From Metabacillus_B sp050107715 (GTDB taxonomy: Bacteria; Bacillota; Bacilli; Bacillales; Bacillaceae), in the NCBI RefSeq assembly GCF_050107715.1, contig NZ_JBNILN010000011.1:47202-111201 (forward strand): DNA of 64,000 bases, written 5' to 3'. The stretch's first letter is position 1, and every line of letters begins with the position of its first letter. The notes under the pieces were generated by a model. The model was not told the DNA's origin, ran no database searches, and was given only the letters and a program-made list of their open reading frames with translations. A program made the translations under genes and the position numbers. Of this stretch, positions 24,153 to 32,636 are shown piece after piece.

Positions 24153-25427
24153 ATGAAAAACAAACCTTTTATCCTTCCGGCAATTTTGATTTTGCTGATT
24201 GGACTTTCAGCTGGAATTTGGTATTGGATGGCGTCAAATCATTCAGAAGGAAAAAAAAGCCCTTCCATTCACACAAAAAAAGAAGGGTTCTCTTCAAATA
24301 AACCTGAGCCTGAGAAAGAAACCTTGCCTCCTGAAGAGGAAGCAAAAAAAATCCTCTCTTCCATGACGGCGGAACAAAAAGCGGGGCAGATAATGATGGT
24401 CGGCATCAGAGGAAAAGAAGCTGCTGGGGATGCCGCTGATTTTATTAACAACCGTTCAGCTGGCGGGATTATATTATTCGACCGCAATATGGAGTCTCCC
24501 GGACAAGTGGCTGAACTGACAAATTCCCTGCAAAACGCTGCCAAAAAGAGCCCGTTATCCCTGCCCCTAATGATCTCTGTGGATCAGGAAGGCGGAATGG
24601 TTACCCGGATGAAAGAAAAGGTGTCTCCAATTCCTTCACAGCAGCAGCTGGGGCATACATCGACTGCAGCAGATGTATACGATGTAGCCAATTTAAACGG
24701 GAAAGAGCTTTCAGCAATGGGAATTACAATTAACCTTGCACCTGTTTTAGATTTATCTTCGACAGATACCCGGTCCTTTGGAGAAAATCCTGAAAAAACA
24801 TATGAGTATGGTACTTCTTCCATAAAAGGACTGAATGATGCCGGAATAACGGGTGCACTTAAGCATTTTCCCGGAAACGGACGAAGCCAGGTGGATCCTC
24901 ACAAGGATTCCTCAGCAGTCGAGGCAGATCAGCTTGATTTGGAGAATTCAGACATTTATCCGTTTAAACGGATCATTGCGGAAACAGATAACCAAAACTT
25001 TTTTACACTTGTTACGCATATAAAATATCCGGCTTATGATAAAGAAAAACCAGCAAGCCTTTCTCCCGTCATTATAAAAGATCTCTTGCGGAAAAAGCTC
25101 GGCTTCGAAGGAATTGTAGTGACGGATGATTTGGAAATGGGTGCCGTAAATAAGTACTACACCTACAAAGATATGGGAGTAGAAGCCGTAAATGCAGGGG
25201 CAGATCTTTTACTGGTCTGTCACGAATACAAAAATCAGGTGGAAGTGTATGACGGAATCGTGGCAGCAATAAAATCTGGAAAAATCAAACAGGAAAGAAT
25301 AGATGAAGCTGTAAAGCGCATCCTCATTTATAAGCTTTCATCAAATGAACCGGAAGAAGCAGACCCCCAAAGAGCAGAAGCACTGGTTGGAAACAAGGCG
25401 AGCCGCGATTTTCTGAATGGGTTATAA
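24153..25427 (+). CDS. Glycoside hydrolase family 3 beta-N-acetylhexosaminidase (NagZ-like), membrane-anchored
   Basis: 424 residues. N-terminal hydrophobic anchor (residues 6-26), a Lys/Glu/Pro-rich linker, then a GH3 barrel. Key elements: SVDQEGGMVTRM, FGENPEKTYEYG, KHFPGNGRSQVDPHKD with the Asp-x-His pair used as acid/base in Bacillus NagZ, and nucleophile Asp in VVTDDLEMGAV. The usual KHFPGHG has Asn for His. It is shorter than B. subtilis NagZ, so the second domain is absent. Likely cleaves GlcNAc-MurNAc fragments outside the membrane. Coupled to the TcaA-like gene. Confidence 0.92.
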   Translation: MKNKPFILPAILILLIGLSAGIWYWMASNHSEGKKSPSIHTKKEGFSSNKPEPEKETLPPEEEAKKILSSMTAEQKAGQIMMVGIRGKEAAGDAADFINNRSAGGIILFDRNMESPGQVAELTNSLQNAAKKSPLSLPLMISVDQEGGMVTRMKEKVSPIPSQQQLGHTSTAADVYDVANLNGKELSAMGITINLAPVLDLSSTDTRSFGENPEKTYEYGTSSIKGLNDAGITGALKHFPGNGRSQVDPHKDSSAVEADQLDLENSDIYPFKRIIAETDNQNFFTLVTHIKYPAYDKEKPASLSPVIIKDLLRKKLGFEGIVVTDDLEMGAVNKYYTYKDMGVEAVNAGADLLLVCHEYKNQVEVYDGIVAAIKSGKIKQERIDEAVKRILIYKLSSNEPEEADPQRAEALVGNKASRDFLNGL

Positions 25428-25445
25428 ACAATTGGACTATCTGAA

Positions 25446-25483
25446 AACAGGGAGACGCAAATCAGCGTTTCCCTGTTTTCTTT
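25446..25483 (+). terminator. Terminator of the TcaA-like/GH3 operon
   Basis: AACAGGGAGACGC pairs (one mismatch) with GCGTTTCCCTGTT; TTCTTT follows. Located 20 bases past the stop. Confidence 0.85.
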
Positions 25484-25555
25484 ATGAAGCCTGGACCAGG
25501 GCAGCGGAACAGGAAGCTGTATTCTCCAAAGTTCCTTTTGGAATTTACGTGCCAT

Positions 25556-25984
25556 TCAAAATCCTTTTTTAAACGTGTAGCCCGACCTCTCATACCCCAT
25601 CTTCTCCTCGTAAAACCGGTGGGCCGCTGTTCTTTGAAGATTGGAAGAGAGTGCAATCCCTTCATAGCCATTGTCTTTTGCCTCATATTCCACGTGCTCA
25701 AGGAGACGTTTTCCAAATCCTCTGGACCGGTGATTCTGATCAGCTGCTAAATCTGAAACCCAGATGTATTTTCCATAATATAGAGTAATCATCGGCTGGA
25801 ATCCAATATAGGCTACTGGCTCTAATCCGCTGTACATAAGCTTCACCCGATAATTTTCCTCCCGGGCTGCTAAAGCGACTAAATCAATAAACGTTATTTC
25901 ATCCAAATGCGGCCGAAGCTGTTTAATGATTGGGTAACCCTTTATCCATTCAGACTCTCCGATAAGCTCTCCTACTCTCTCCAT
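25556..25984 (-). CDS. GNAT-family N-acetyltransferase
   Basis: 142 residues. Acetyl-CoA-binding motif A reads DLAADQNHRSRGFGKRLLEHVEYEAKDNG, with the R/Q-x-x-G-x-G/A loop as RSRGFGK. The C-terminal NLQRTAAHRFYEEKMGYERSGYTF is the usual motif B ending. ATG with a GGAGGAATGAGAA context. It is divergent from a MocR regulator gene with 105 bases between, a layout in which the regulator often controls the enzyme. Substrate unknown. Confidence 0.9.
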   Translation of the reverse strand: MERVGELIGESEWIKGYPIIKQLRPHLDEITFIDLVALAAREENYRVKLMYSGLEPVAYIGFQPMITLYYGKYIWVSDLAADQNHRSRGFGKRLLEHVEYEAKDNGYEGIALSSNLQRTAAHRFYEEKMGYERSGYTFKKGF

Positions 25985-26089
25985 TTCTCATTCCTCCTTT
26001 ATGATAAGATGAATATAACAAGAATCTGGAATGGCCGGGAGAGTCAGTTTTTTCATTTTCGGCAGGTCCAGAGATGGAGGGAGCTGTTT

Positions 26090-27466
26090 ATGGAAACTCT
26101 ATTTTTTCATCAAAATAAGCCCATGTTCATCCAAATTTATGATCATATTAAAAGGAATATTGCCAACGGCAGCCTGCACCCCGGGGCAAAGCTCCCTTCA
26201 AAGAGAAAACTGGCTCTTCTTCAAAATGTCAGTATTAATACAGTAGAGTCTGCATACACCCAGCTGGAGGCAGAGGGGTATGTTAAATCCATTCCCAGAA
26301 GAGGCTGGTTCGTGCTTGAGTTTGAACCCGGAGTCATTTGCTTTGAAGAAAAACCGGCACCTGCTGATTCTGAACCTGAGACCGTGATAAATGGAAACGT
26401 CATTGATTTCAGCCAGACAGTGGATCCTGCAAAATTCCCCTACGCCCAATGGAAAAAGTGTTCAGCGGAGGCTCTTGACCATGAGGAGCTTTACCATACA
26501 GGCCATCCCTTTGGCGAAGCTGCATTCAGGAGGGAAATAGCCCGCTATCTGCACCAGACGAGAGGGGTAAGATGCCGTTCAAATCAAGTCATAGTAGGAT
26601 GCGGCACACAAATGCTTCTCGGAAAAATTTCACGCATGCTAAAGGATAGCTGCATTGCAGTAGAAGACCCCGGTTACCACCGGACACGGCAGACGCTAAG
26701 TAATCACCGGATCGAACCGATCGCTCTTGATGAAAGCGGCATTCAAGCAGAGGCTTTGGCAAAAACCCCGGCATCTGCTGTGTATGTAACTCCTTCCCAT
26801 CAATTCCCGCTGGGCACAGTAATGCCTGTACAGCGAAGAATGGAACTTCTAAACTGGTCTGCACTGCGAAGCAATGCATGGATTATAGAGGATGATTATG
26901 ACGGAGAATTCAGGTATGAAGGAAAACCGATTCCCTCTTTACATAGCTTAAGCGAAAACGGGGATGTTCTATACTTAGGCACTTTTTCAAAAACCTTCAT
27001 CCCTTCCCTGCGTATTAGCTACGCGGTTCTTCCCCTAAAACTGCTGGAGTCGGGACAGGAGGAGCTTATGACGGAAAAGCAAACGGTATCCAGGTTTCAT
27101 CAGCACGCCCTTTCTATTTTTATGGCAAACGGATGGTGGGAGCAGCATTTAAACAGAATGAGAACCCATTACCGGAAAAAGCATTCGCTGCTGCTGAAGC
27201 ACGTAAACGAGGTTTTCAAAGGAGATGTCCGATTCATTGGGGAAAAATCAGGCACCCATTTTCTGCTTGAAGTCATGAATGGGATGAGCGAAGCAGAACT
27301 GATTGCCTCTGCTTCGCAACACGGGGTCAAAGTCTACCCGACCTCCCCCTATTACATCCATTCACAGCCGGATCGCCCGCTGATTTTCCTTGGATTTGGA
27401 GGGGTGACAGAGGAGGAGATTAAAACTGGGATGCTGTTATTGAGAAAAGCGTGGTTTGACAAATAA
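26090..27466 (+). CDS. MocR/GabR-type transcriptional regulator (GntR HTH + aminotransferase domain)
   Basis: 458 residues. GntR winged helix at residues about 10-75 (NIANGSLHPGAKLPSKRKLALLQNVSINTVESAY), a linker, then a fold-type I aminotransferase domain. Within it are EDDYDGEFRYEG (PLP-binding Asp and Tyr) and the Schiff-base lysine in LGTFSKTF. MocR proteins bind PLP and often control amino-acid or vitamin B6 genes. ATG 26090 follows GGAGGGAG; a longer open frame upstream would overlap the divergent gene and is not used. Target probably the divergent acetyltransferase or itself. Confidence 0.92.
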   Translation: METLFFHQNKPMFIQIYDHIKRNIANGSLHPGAKLPSKRKLALLQNVSINTVESAYTQLEAEGYVKSIPRRGWFVLEFEPGVICFEEKPAPADSEPETVINGNVIDFSQTVDPAKFPYAQWKKCSAEALDHEELYHTGHPFGEAAFRREIARYLHQTRGVRCRSNQVIVGCGTQMLLGKISRMLKDSCIAVEDPGYHRTRQTLSNHRIEPIALDESGIQAEALAKTPASAVYVTPSHQFPLGTVMPVQRRMELLNWSALRSNAWIIEDDYDGEFRYEGKPIPSLHSLSENGDVLYLGTFSKTFIPSLRISYAVLPLKLLESGQEELMTEKQTVSRFHQHALSIFMANGWWEQHLNRMRTHYRKKHSLLLKHVNEVFKGDVRFIGEKSGTHFLLEVMNGMSEAELIASASQHGVKVYPTSPYYIHSQPDRPLIFLGFGGVTEEEIKTGMLLLRKAWFDK

Positions 27467-27480
27467 ACAGTATTCCCCGA

Positions 27481-27533
27481 TTGTTCATACAGCCGGCTTT
27501 CGCCCTTTATGGCAACAGCCGGTTCATGAACAA
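27481..27533. terminator. Inverted repeat between convergent genes
   Basis: TTGTTCAT (27481-27488) and ATGAACAA (27526-27533) enclose CCGGCT/AGCCGG. It overlaps the stop of the minus-strand acetyltransferase. No good T-run, so termination is only inferred from its position between converging genes. Confidence 0.5.
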
Positions 27534-28315
27534 TTATACATGGTCCACTTGCCTATATCCTTGAATCCAATCCGCTTATAAATTTTCCCTGCTTCAGGAT
27601 TATCGTAAAACAAGCAAAGTTCCCGGCCTTCCTCAAGCACTTCTTTGCAAAGCTTTAGCATGCACCGGGTCGCATAGCCTTTCCGCTTATGTTCGTTCAA
27701 GGTGCAAACTCCGACAATCATGGCTGACAGTGTATTTTCAGCCGCAGTAGAAGCCGCGCTCACCATCAATCCATTTTCCTCCACATAGCACGTTCTGGAA
27801 ACACCCTTTTCCATATTTCTGCGCCGGCTTTCTGCATTATCACTTCCTGAAGTAAATTCATCGATTTGTCTGTACAAATCAATTATTCTTTCCGCATCCT
27901 CGAGTACAGCCCTTTTCACCGCTACATAGGATTCCCTTTCAGCAATTTGCTCAAGCTTATCGCATTTCGCATAATACAGCACCCGCTTCTGAATGGTCCG
28001 ATCTAGAAATGGTTCTAGCTTTCGTGTTACCTCTTCAAGACCTGAAAGCATTCTCCATTCCGGATCGCCTTTCATGATTTCTGCAAAGCCTTCCGCATCA
28101 AAATCGCCATCCGCATAAGGAATATAGTTGATTTCGTATTTTAAGAGCACTCCTCTCAATGTTCCCTTGTCATCAAAATCACCCCAGATTTTCTGAAAAG
28201 GTTCACTGTAGCCGAATGCTTCAATATCTCCTATAAAAAAAAGATTTTCAGCAGGCTTTTTCGCTACAAAAGCATAGCACTGCTCATGATCCTCTGCCGT
28301 CAGCTGTCTGATCAT
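27524..28315 (-). CDS. GNAT-family N-acetyltransferase, two-domain
   Basis: 263 residues. The C-terminal half has acetyl-CoA motif A (MIVGVCTLNEHKRKGYATRCMLKLCKEVLEEG) and the end YDNPEAGKIYKRIGFKDIGKW; the N-terminal half (IRQLTAEDHEQCYAFVAKKPAENLFFIGDIEAFG) is a second, degenerate GNAT-like fold. This matches the larger Bacillus acetyltransferases of unknown substrate. GGGAGGG precedes the ATG. Monocistronic. Confidence 0.88.
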   Translation of the reverse strand: MIRQLTAEDHEQCYAFVAKKPAENLFFIGDIEAFGYSEPFQKIWGDFDDKGTLRGVLLKYEINYIPYADGDFDAEGFAEIMKGDPEWRMLSGLEEVTRKLEPFLDRTIQKRVLYYAKCDKLEQIAERESYVAVKRAVLEDAERIIDLYRQIDEFTSGSDNAESRRRNMEKGVSRTCYVEENGLMVSAASTAAENTLSAMIVGVCTLNEHKRKGYATRCMLKLCKEVLEEGRELCLFYDNPEAGKIYKRIGFKDIGKWTMYNCS

Positions 28316-28599
28316 CCCTTGCCCTCCCTAAGCTTTAATTTGCTGCCCTCCTATCAATGTTCGATTTTCCGTCATAGGCCGCCCCAGAAGCAGCCCAAAT
28401 TCGATATGTATCCTGTATTCTGATCATCCTGTTTGCTCACTTATCCGTTTTTTTATGCCTGCTGCCAATCCCGTTCACATCTAATATCCGTTGGCATCCA
28501 AACTTATGTGATTCTTATTATATGGATTATCCTCTCCCTTTTCACTACTATTTCAAAATTTCTGTCATATGTTTTATGGAATCTGGCTTAAAAGGGGAT

Positions 28600-29041
28600 A
28601 TGAGCATGCAGTATTCTAATCAACAGGAGTATCAGCGGCAAATGAGGCAGAATGCGCTGATTGCAAAAGATATTGCTAAAGCGTTAGTTGAGAGTACAGT
28701 GCCATAAATTGCTATGAGGTTTTGGCAAAACAAGCCCCTGATCAGGCTCAAAAGATCAGATTCTGGAAATACGGAATGATGAGAAAAGACATTACGAATT
28801 TTCGCAAATTTATGTTTCGTTGACAGGAAGGCAGCATAAGCCGAAACAACTGGAAGGATGTCCGCCGGCATACGGAGAAGGTTTATATGCTGCATTCAAG
28901 GATGAACCGGAAACAGGTGATTTTGATTTTGACCTGTCCGATAAGTCCACAAATGCCTATATGAAACGTATTTTCAGAAGAGCGGCAGCCGATGAACAAA
29001 ACCATTCTGTTTGGTTCCTCTATTATTTAACAAAGCTATAA
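28600..29041 (+). pseudogene. Ferritin-like/rubrerythrin-type domain protein, two frameshifts
   Basis: Three frames make one protein. 28600-28707 gives MSMQYSNQQEYQRQMRQ to a TAA. The next frame gives NCYEVLAKQAPDQAQK (28707-28750). The third, from about 28751 to the TAA at 29041, gives KDQILEIRNDEKRHYEF...ADEQNHSVWFLYYLTKL. EIRNDEKRHY and DEQNHS are the paired E/D-ExxH iron-ligand helices of ferritin-like proteins. About 147 residues if repaired. An AGGGG site precedes the ATG and a strong terminator follows, so the gene was recently functional unless the shifts are sequencing errors. Confidence 0.8.
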
Positions 29042-29049
29042 GCCAATAG

Positions 29050-29069
29050 CCGCCAGAAGGCGGTTTTTT
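29050..29069 (+). terminator. Terminator after the ferritin-like pseudogene
   Basis: CCGCC-AGAA-GGCGG followed by six T. Confidence 0.9.
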
Positions 29070-29092
29070 AATTGTGATTTTAACAGCCTATC

Positions 29093-29572
29093 TTAATCAA
29101 TAGGGTCGCACTTTCTTCCATGCCGCAGCACTTCATAGATTGCCATCCCGTCACTTGGATGGTCATCAGAATAACGGACAGGCAGCAGGGCAAATATGAC
29201 ATAGTAGCTGGAAAAATAGGCGAATTGGTAGAAAAACAAATGAGGCTCCACCACTCCTTGTACAATTAGAAAATTCACCAGCAGTATTGAAAGCAGATTA
29301 AAAAGCGCTCCCCCGCCGTATACGAGGGCGTGGGTTGCCCGGTTGTCATATCTCAGTCCTTCATACTGGCAAAAAGAGTCTAAAAAGTAAAGACGTTTGA
29401 CCGTCAGATTTTTAAACGAAAAAAGCGTCTTGCCTCTCCCAATCGTAAATGTTCCTTTTCCGCCGAATACCAGCGCCATCACCGTATGTCCAAGCTGGTG
29501 AACGAAGGATGCAATCGGCAACACAATGCATAAGGACCAAAGCAGTGTTAAAACGTCTTTCAACTCGAACAT
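29093..29572 (-). CDS. M50-like membrane protein with altered metal motif
   Basis: 159 residues, four hydrophobic segments. The first carries FVHQLGHTVMALVFGG (H25, H29), the position of HExxH in site-2-protease-type M50 metallopeptidases, but the catalytic Glu is Gln and the pattern is HxxxH. The second half has VYGGGALFNLLSILLVN and a C-terminal DDHPSDGMAIYEVLR resembling the M50 DG motif. So it is probably a non-proteolytic relative of the Bacillus M50 family. AAGGAGG precedes the ATG. Function unknown. Confidence 0.7.
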   Translation of the reverse strand: MFELKDVLTLLWSLCIVLPIASFVHQLGHTVMALVFGGKGTFTIGRGKTLFSFKNLTVKRLYFLDSFCQYEGLRYDNRATHALVYGGGALFNLLSILLVNFLIVQGVVEPHLFFYQFAYFSSYYVIFALLPVRYSDDHPSDGMAIYEVLRHGRKCDPID

Positions 29573-29713
29573 GAATGTTACCTCCTTATTGTGAATCTAA
29601 GCTGTAATGGCTATTTCCCCATTTTTCATACCTTAAACAAAATGACAGGAGAGCATTGTTACGGTATGATAAAGAGGCTCCACCAAAATTCCAAAACAAG
29701 GAGGAAATGACTC

Positions 29714-30067
29714 ATGCGCTTTGACGATCAGCCACCAGCGATAAACGAGAATGTAAACGTTTTTACAGACATCCCTGAAGACGGTACCGTTATTGGAACA
29801 GCTACCCAGGATGAACTGCAGATGGCCCAGGACTTGGAGTGCAGGCACCTAGCCCATATGCGTCTTATGGATTCGAATATTCAGATTCAAGGAGCATCCT
29901 ATAAGGATCTCATGCAGGAATATCTGGAATTCGAAACAAAATCCGCTGAGTTTTGGAAAAGCATTTATAAAAGACTGGATGTTCCATGGGAATGGATTCT
30001 CCGCATAGACTTAGCCCACGCTTATATTTACGTAATCAACCCGTTTGACGATGATGAAGTAAATTAA
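29714..30067 (+). CDS. Conserved hypothetical protein, acidic helical
   Basis: 117 residues, no transmembrane segment. Mostly predicted helix: DELQMAQDLECRHLAHMRLMDSNIQIQGASYKDLMQEYLEFETKSAEFWKS. The order of Glu, His and Glu in the helices is faintly ferritin-like, but no ExxH is present, so no function is claimed. AAGGAGG precedes the ATG and a strong terminator follows, so it is a real single-gene unit. Confidence 0.75.
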   Translation: MRFDDQPPAINENVNVFTDIPEDGTVIGTATQDELQMAQDLECRHLAHMRLMDSNIQIQGASYKDLMQEYLEFETKSAEFWKSIYKRLDVPWEWILRIDLAHAYIYVINPFDDDEVN

Positions 30068-30071
30068 AAAG

Positions 30072-30107
30072 AGGGCCTGCCCCCGCAACAGGGCAGGCCC
30101 TTTCTTT
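30072..30107 (+). terminator. Terminator of the 29714 gene
   Basis: AGGGCCTGCCC and GGGCAGGCCCT form an 11-bp stem; TTCTTT follows. Confidence 0.9.
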
Positions 30108-30195
30108 GGGCTGCTTTTTTTCTCCTGAGTGGCCTGAGGCCAGAAGCATATACTGGTCAGTTCCAGCCAGACAAACCATCCCGCCAGATGCTTTT

Positions 30196-30894
30196 TCAGC
30201 AGGTCTCCTCCTTTACGCCGATGGCAGAAGCGTCGGGCCATTGCTCCATATTGTATGCCATTTCCCAAAAAGCCAGTTCATACTTGCAGCTGATAGTAAA
30301 ATGATGAAGCATTTTCTCTTTTTCTTTTTCGGATGCTGCAAGCGCCAATTCATCCAGCCGGTCAAGCTGCTCGTTTACTAATTCTTTAAACCACTCTCCC
30401 CCATATGCTGCAATCCATTCCTGATAGATCGGCTCTTCCGGTCTGCATTCTTTTAATTTTTCTCCAATTTCGTAATAAATCCAGTAGCACGGTAATATGC
30501 AGGCGATGATTTCACCGAGGCCCCCGTTTATAGCAGAACGATACATATGGGAGGTGTAGGCATAGGCGGTTGGGGACGGTTCAAAAGCGAGCTTTTCCTC
30601 CTCAGATATGTCTAACAGCGCTGAGAACTTTTCGTGGAGGGACAGTTCTGCTTCATACGTTCCTTGAGCATGAAATGCCATCCTGGCCGTTACATGAAGA
30701 TCATCGGCTTTGCTGCCTGCAAGCGCCTGTACTCTTGCAAAGTGGGACAGATAATACGCATCCTGTTTTACATAATAACGAAAATTTTCTAATGGAAGGG
30801 TGCCGTCACCGATTCCTTTGACAAAAGGGTGCCTGAAGTTTGCTTCCCAAATTGATTTTGTTTTTTCTCTTAGATGCTGTGTAAATGATTTCAT
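30196..30894 (-). CDS. tenA: Thiaminase II / aminopyrimidine aminohydrolase
   Basis: Hydrolyses aminopyrimidines from degraded thiamin so the pyrimidine can be reused. 232 residues, standard length. The active-site Cys lies in ACILPCYWIYYEIG (equivalent to Cys135 of B. subtilis TenA); other conserved parts are FVKGIGDGTLP, YYVKQDAYYLSHFARV and the C-terminal SCKYELAFWEMAY. ATG 30894 is used; the longer frame runs into the riboswitch. It is a lone gene behind a TPP riboswitch, without tenI or thi genes. Confidence 0.95.
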   Translation of the reverse strand: MKSFTQHLREKTKSIWEANFRHPFVKGIGDGTLPLENFRYYVKQDAYYLSHFARVQALAGSKADDLHVTARMAFHAQGTYEAELSLHEKFSALLDISEEEKLAFEPSPTAYAYTSHMYRSAINGGLGEIIACILPCYWIYYEIGEKLKECRPEEPIYQEWIAAYGGEWFKELVNEQLDRLDELALAASEKEKEKMLHHFTISCKYELAFWEMAYNMEQWPDASAIGVKEETC

Positions 30895-30928
30895 TGAACC
30901 GTTCCCCCTATTGCTGCTGAGTAAAAAT

Positions 30929-30958
30929 AAAAAAACCGCTCTCAGCGGATAAGAGCGG
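30929..30958 (-). terminator. Riboswitch-controlled terminator upstream of tenA
   Basis: Minus strand CCGCTCT-TATCCGCTG-AGAGCGG followed by seven T, between the TPP aptamer and tenA. Confidence 0.85.
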
Positions 30959-30979
30959 GAAAGATTAGAATAAGCCAAT

Positions 30980-31075
30980 CTCCCGCTTCCCTCCGCTGGA
31001 ATTAACCAGATCAGGTTCAAAGGGTCCCGGGTCATTCCGGTCTCAGCCTCAACAGGCTCCCCTAGCGGCAATGCG
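30980..31075 (-). promoter_or_regulatory. TPP riboswitch (THI element)
   Basis: Minus strand shows the THI-box order CTAGGGGAGCC, GGCTGAGA, GACCCTTTGAACCTGATC, TGGTTAATTCCAGCGGAGGGAAGCGG, closed by P1 arms CCGCT/AGCGG. TPP binding should favour the terminator at 30929-30958 and lower tenA expression. Confidence 0.95.
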
Positions 31076-31123
31076 GTATTTTATTTTCCATTTTTATCAT
31101 ACCATGTTCAGGAGAAACTTCAA

Positions 31124-32098
31124 CTATCGTTTGGTAACCGCTTCCGGAATCTCTTCCATCCATTGATGTTCAATCATCATTCTTCCGCCTTGCTTGGCGA
31201 AGGAATAAATATCTCTGGCGGCCAGTGCCATTTTAAGAGGAAGATCCGGTCTAAGGCTATATGTCGTTCCCAGGGCGTTGCTTGTCAGTCCCAGGCTGCT
31301 GAAAAGGTTGACGAGGTACATAATAAGCTTGTCGGAGAAGGGTGCGGTTTTCGTCTCGGTAATCACTGCTCCCGGCAAAGCCGATACAGGGATCCCGCTG
31401 TGCTCCATTAATTTTCCGAACGATACATACAAATCAAATGCGAGCTTTTCTCCTTTTTTCAAATAGTTCCTGACTTCAGAATGAGTTACAACCTTGGCAA
31501 AGCCTTTCATCATCTGGGTGCCAAAATTATTATTTTCAACAATATGGTAAATAATCGCAAGCTCTATCGCGTTCAAGTTTCTCTTTTTAAAGTGAAAGCC
31601 GGATAAATAGCTGTCGGTTACGACAAATTTAGGATGATCAGGCATCTGTATAACAGGTGGAATGGACCCATTCCCTACTTGCAGAAGACAATTCGTACAC
31701 ATCCCGAATACTTTATTGGAATGAGCAGATGTTCTTGAAAAAAAATCATGGATATCGTTTCTATAGACCATTGAGAGGTGCACAGCGTTGAGTCCGATTC
31801 CGAGCTTCATGATCATACGCAAAAATCGGATATAAAAATACTGATCGAACAGCCTGTCTGCGTTCCTGTTTACATCGGTTTCGTTAAATCCCTCTGGAAC
31901 TGCTGCCCCTGCTTGTTCTAAAAGCTGAGCGATTTCTTTTACGAATTTCGACTCTTCCTGATACGCGTACTGCAGAATGGAGGTGATGTCCTTTTGGGTT
32001 GTGACATCCGAAGCATGTTCTAAAATTCGGAGAAGCATCGTTTTTTTCTGGTACGTAGACCAGAGGTTACCTAATTCAGAAGAAGACATTGGTTTCAT
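31124..32098 (-). CDS. DUF3231 family protein
   Basis: 324 residues in two similar halves of about 160, each with long helices. The opening MSSSELGNLWSTYQKKTMLLRILEH and the second copy starting near LNAIELAIIYHIVENNNFGTQMMKGF are typical of the Bacillus DUF3231 family, which has a ferritin-like helical fold. A central CTNC pair (MCTNCLLQVG) could bind a metal. No function is established. Single gene; its 5' end is ATG 32098. Confidence 0.85.
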   Translation of the reverse strand: MKPMSSSELGNLWSTYQKKTMLLRILEHASDVTTQKDITSILQYAYQEESKFVKEIAQLLEQAGAAVPEGFNETDVNRNADRLFDQYFYIRFLRMIMKLGIGLNAVHLSMVYRNDIHDFFSRTSAHSNKVFGMCTNCLLQVGNGSIPPVIQMPDHPKFVVTDSYLSGFHFKKRNLNAIELAIIYHIVENNNFGTQMMKGFAKVVTHSEVRNYLKKGEKLAFDLYVSFGKLMEHSGIPVSALPGAVITETKTAPFSDKLIMYLVNLFSSLGLTSNALGTTYSLRPDLPLKMALAARDIYSFAKQGGRMMIEHQWMEEIPEAVTKR

Positions 32099-32171
32099 GC
32101 AGCAGGCCTCATTTCAGTAAAAATAGATACCGTTATTTTTCCATTAAGAGGCGTTTTTATGTTAAGAAATT

Positions 32172-32199
32172 AAAAAAGGTGGCCTTAGAATAGACCACC
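32172..32199 (-). terminator. Terminator of the 38-residue gene
   Basis: Minus strand GGTGG-TCTATTCTAAGG-CCACC followed by six T, just past the stop at 32205. Confidence 0.8.
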
Positions 32200-32204
32200 G
32201 GAGT

Positions 32205-32321
32205 TTATCTTTTTTTATTTTTCAGCGCTTTTGTAACAAGGTTTATGGCTTTTTTGGTTTGATCGGGATTTTTCTTGGCGTAATCCACGGCCTTTTTCAG
32301 AATGGATGTTTTGTTATTCAT
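32205..32321 (-). CDS. Hypothetical 38-residue basic peptide
   Basis: ATG 32321 with AAGGTGAAG six bases upstream, ending in a lysine-rich tail (LKNKKR). An amphipathic helix with many Lys, ILKKAVDYAKKNPDQTKKAI, then VTKALK. An in-frame start at 32396 would give 63 residues but lacks a site. Own terminator directly after. No family recognised; charge and amphipathicity would suit membrane or nucleic-acid contact. Moderate confidence that it is translated. Confidence 0.55.
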   Translation of the reverse strand: MNNKTSILKKAVDYAKKNPDQTKKAINLVTKALKNKKR

Positions 32322-32574
32322 GATCTTCACCTTCTTTACCGTCAGTATACCATATTTCAGCAGGGCTGCATTTCCTTCTGCTTCAGCAATCTTCAAGCCA
32401 AGTTCTTTTCATCGGGTGGGGCCCATTGATTACAGTTGCATTATATTCACATAGTCATTCAGCTCTGCAAAGAATGCTTAAGGCTCTTCATCATGATGAA
32501 TCCGGCACCCGTCTTATGTTCTTCGGCCGAGCCCTTCTTCTTTTCACCCGCCTGGCTGAATGTTCACCCCTCAA

Positions 32575-32613
32575 AAAGAAGAGCCTGCCTATGAGTAAAA
32601 GGCAAGCTCTTTT
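32575..32613. terminator. Bidirectional terminator after cadA
   Basis: AAGAGCCTGCC and GGCAAGCTCTT form the stem with an 11-base loop; T-runs flank both sides. It lies 24 bases past the cadA stop. Between 32400 and 32570 I see no gene. Confidence 0.8.
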
Positions 32614-32636
32614 GTTAATGGTCCTATCCTTCCAGC

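Noticed and set aside
32400..32576. Plus-strand open frame between the 38-residue gene and cadA
   Set aside because: No ribosome site at its start, runs through the cadA terminator, no recognised motif.
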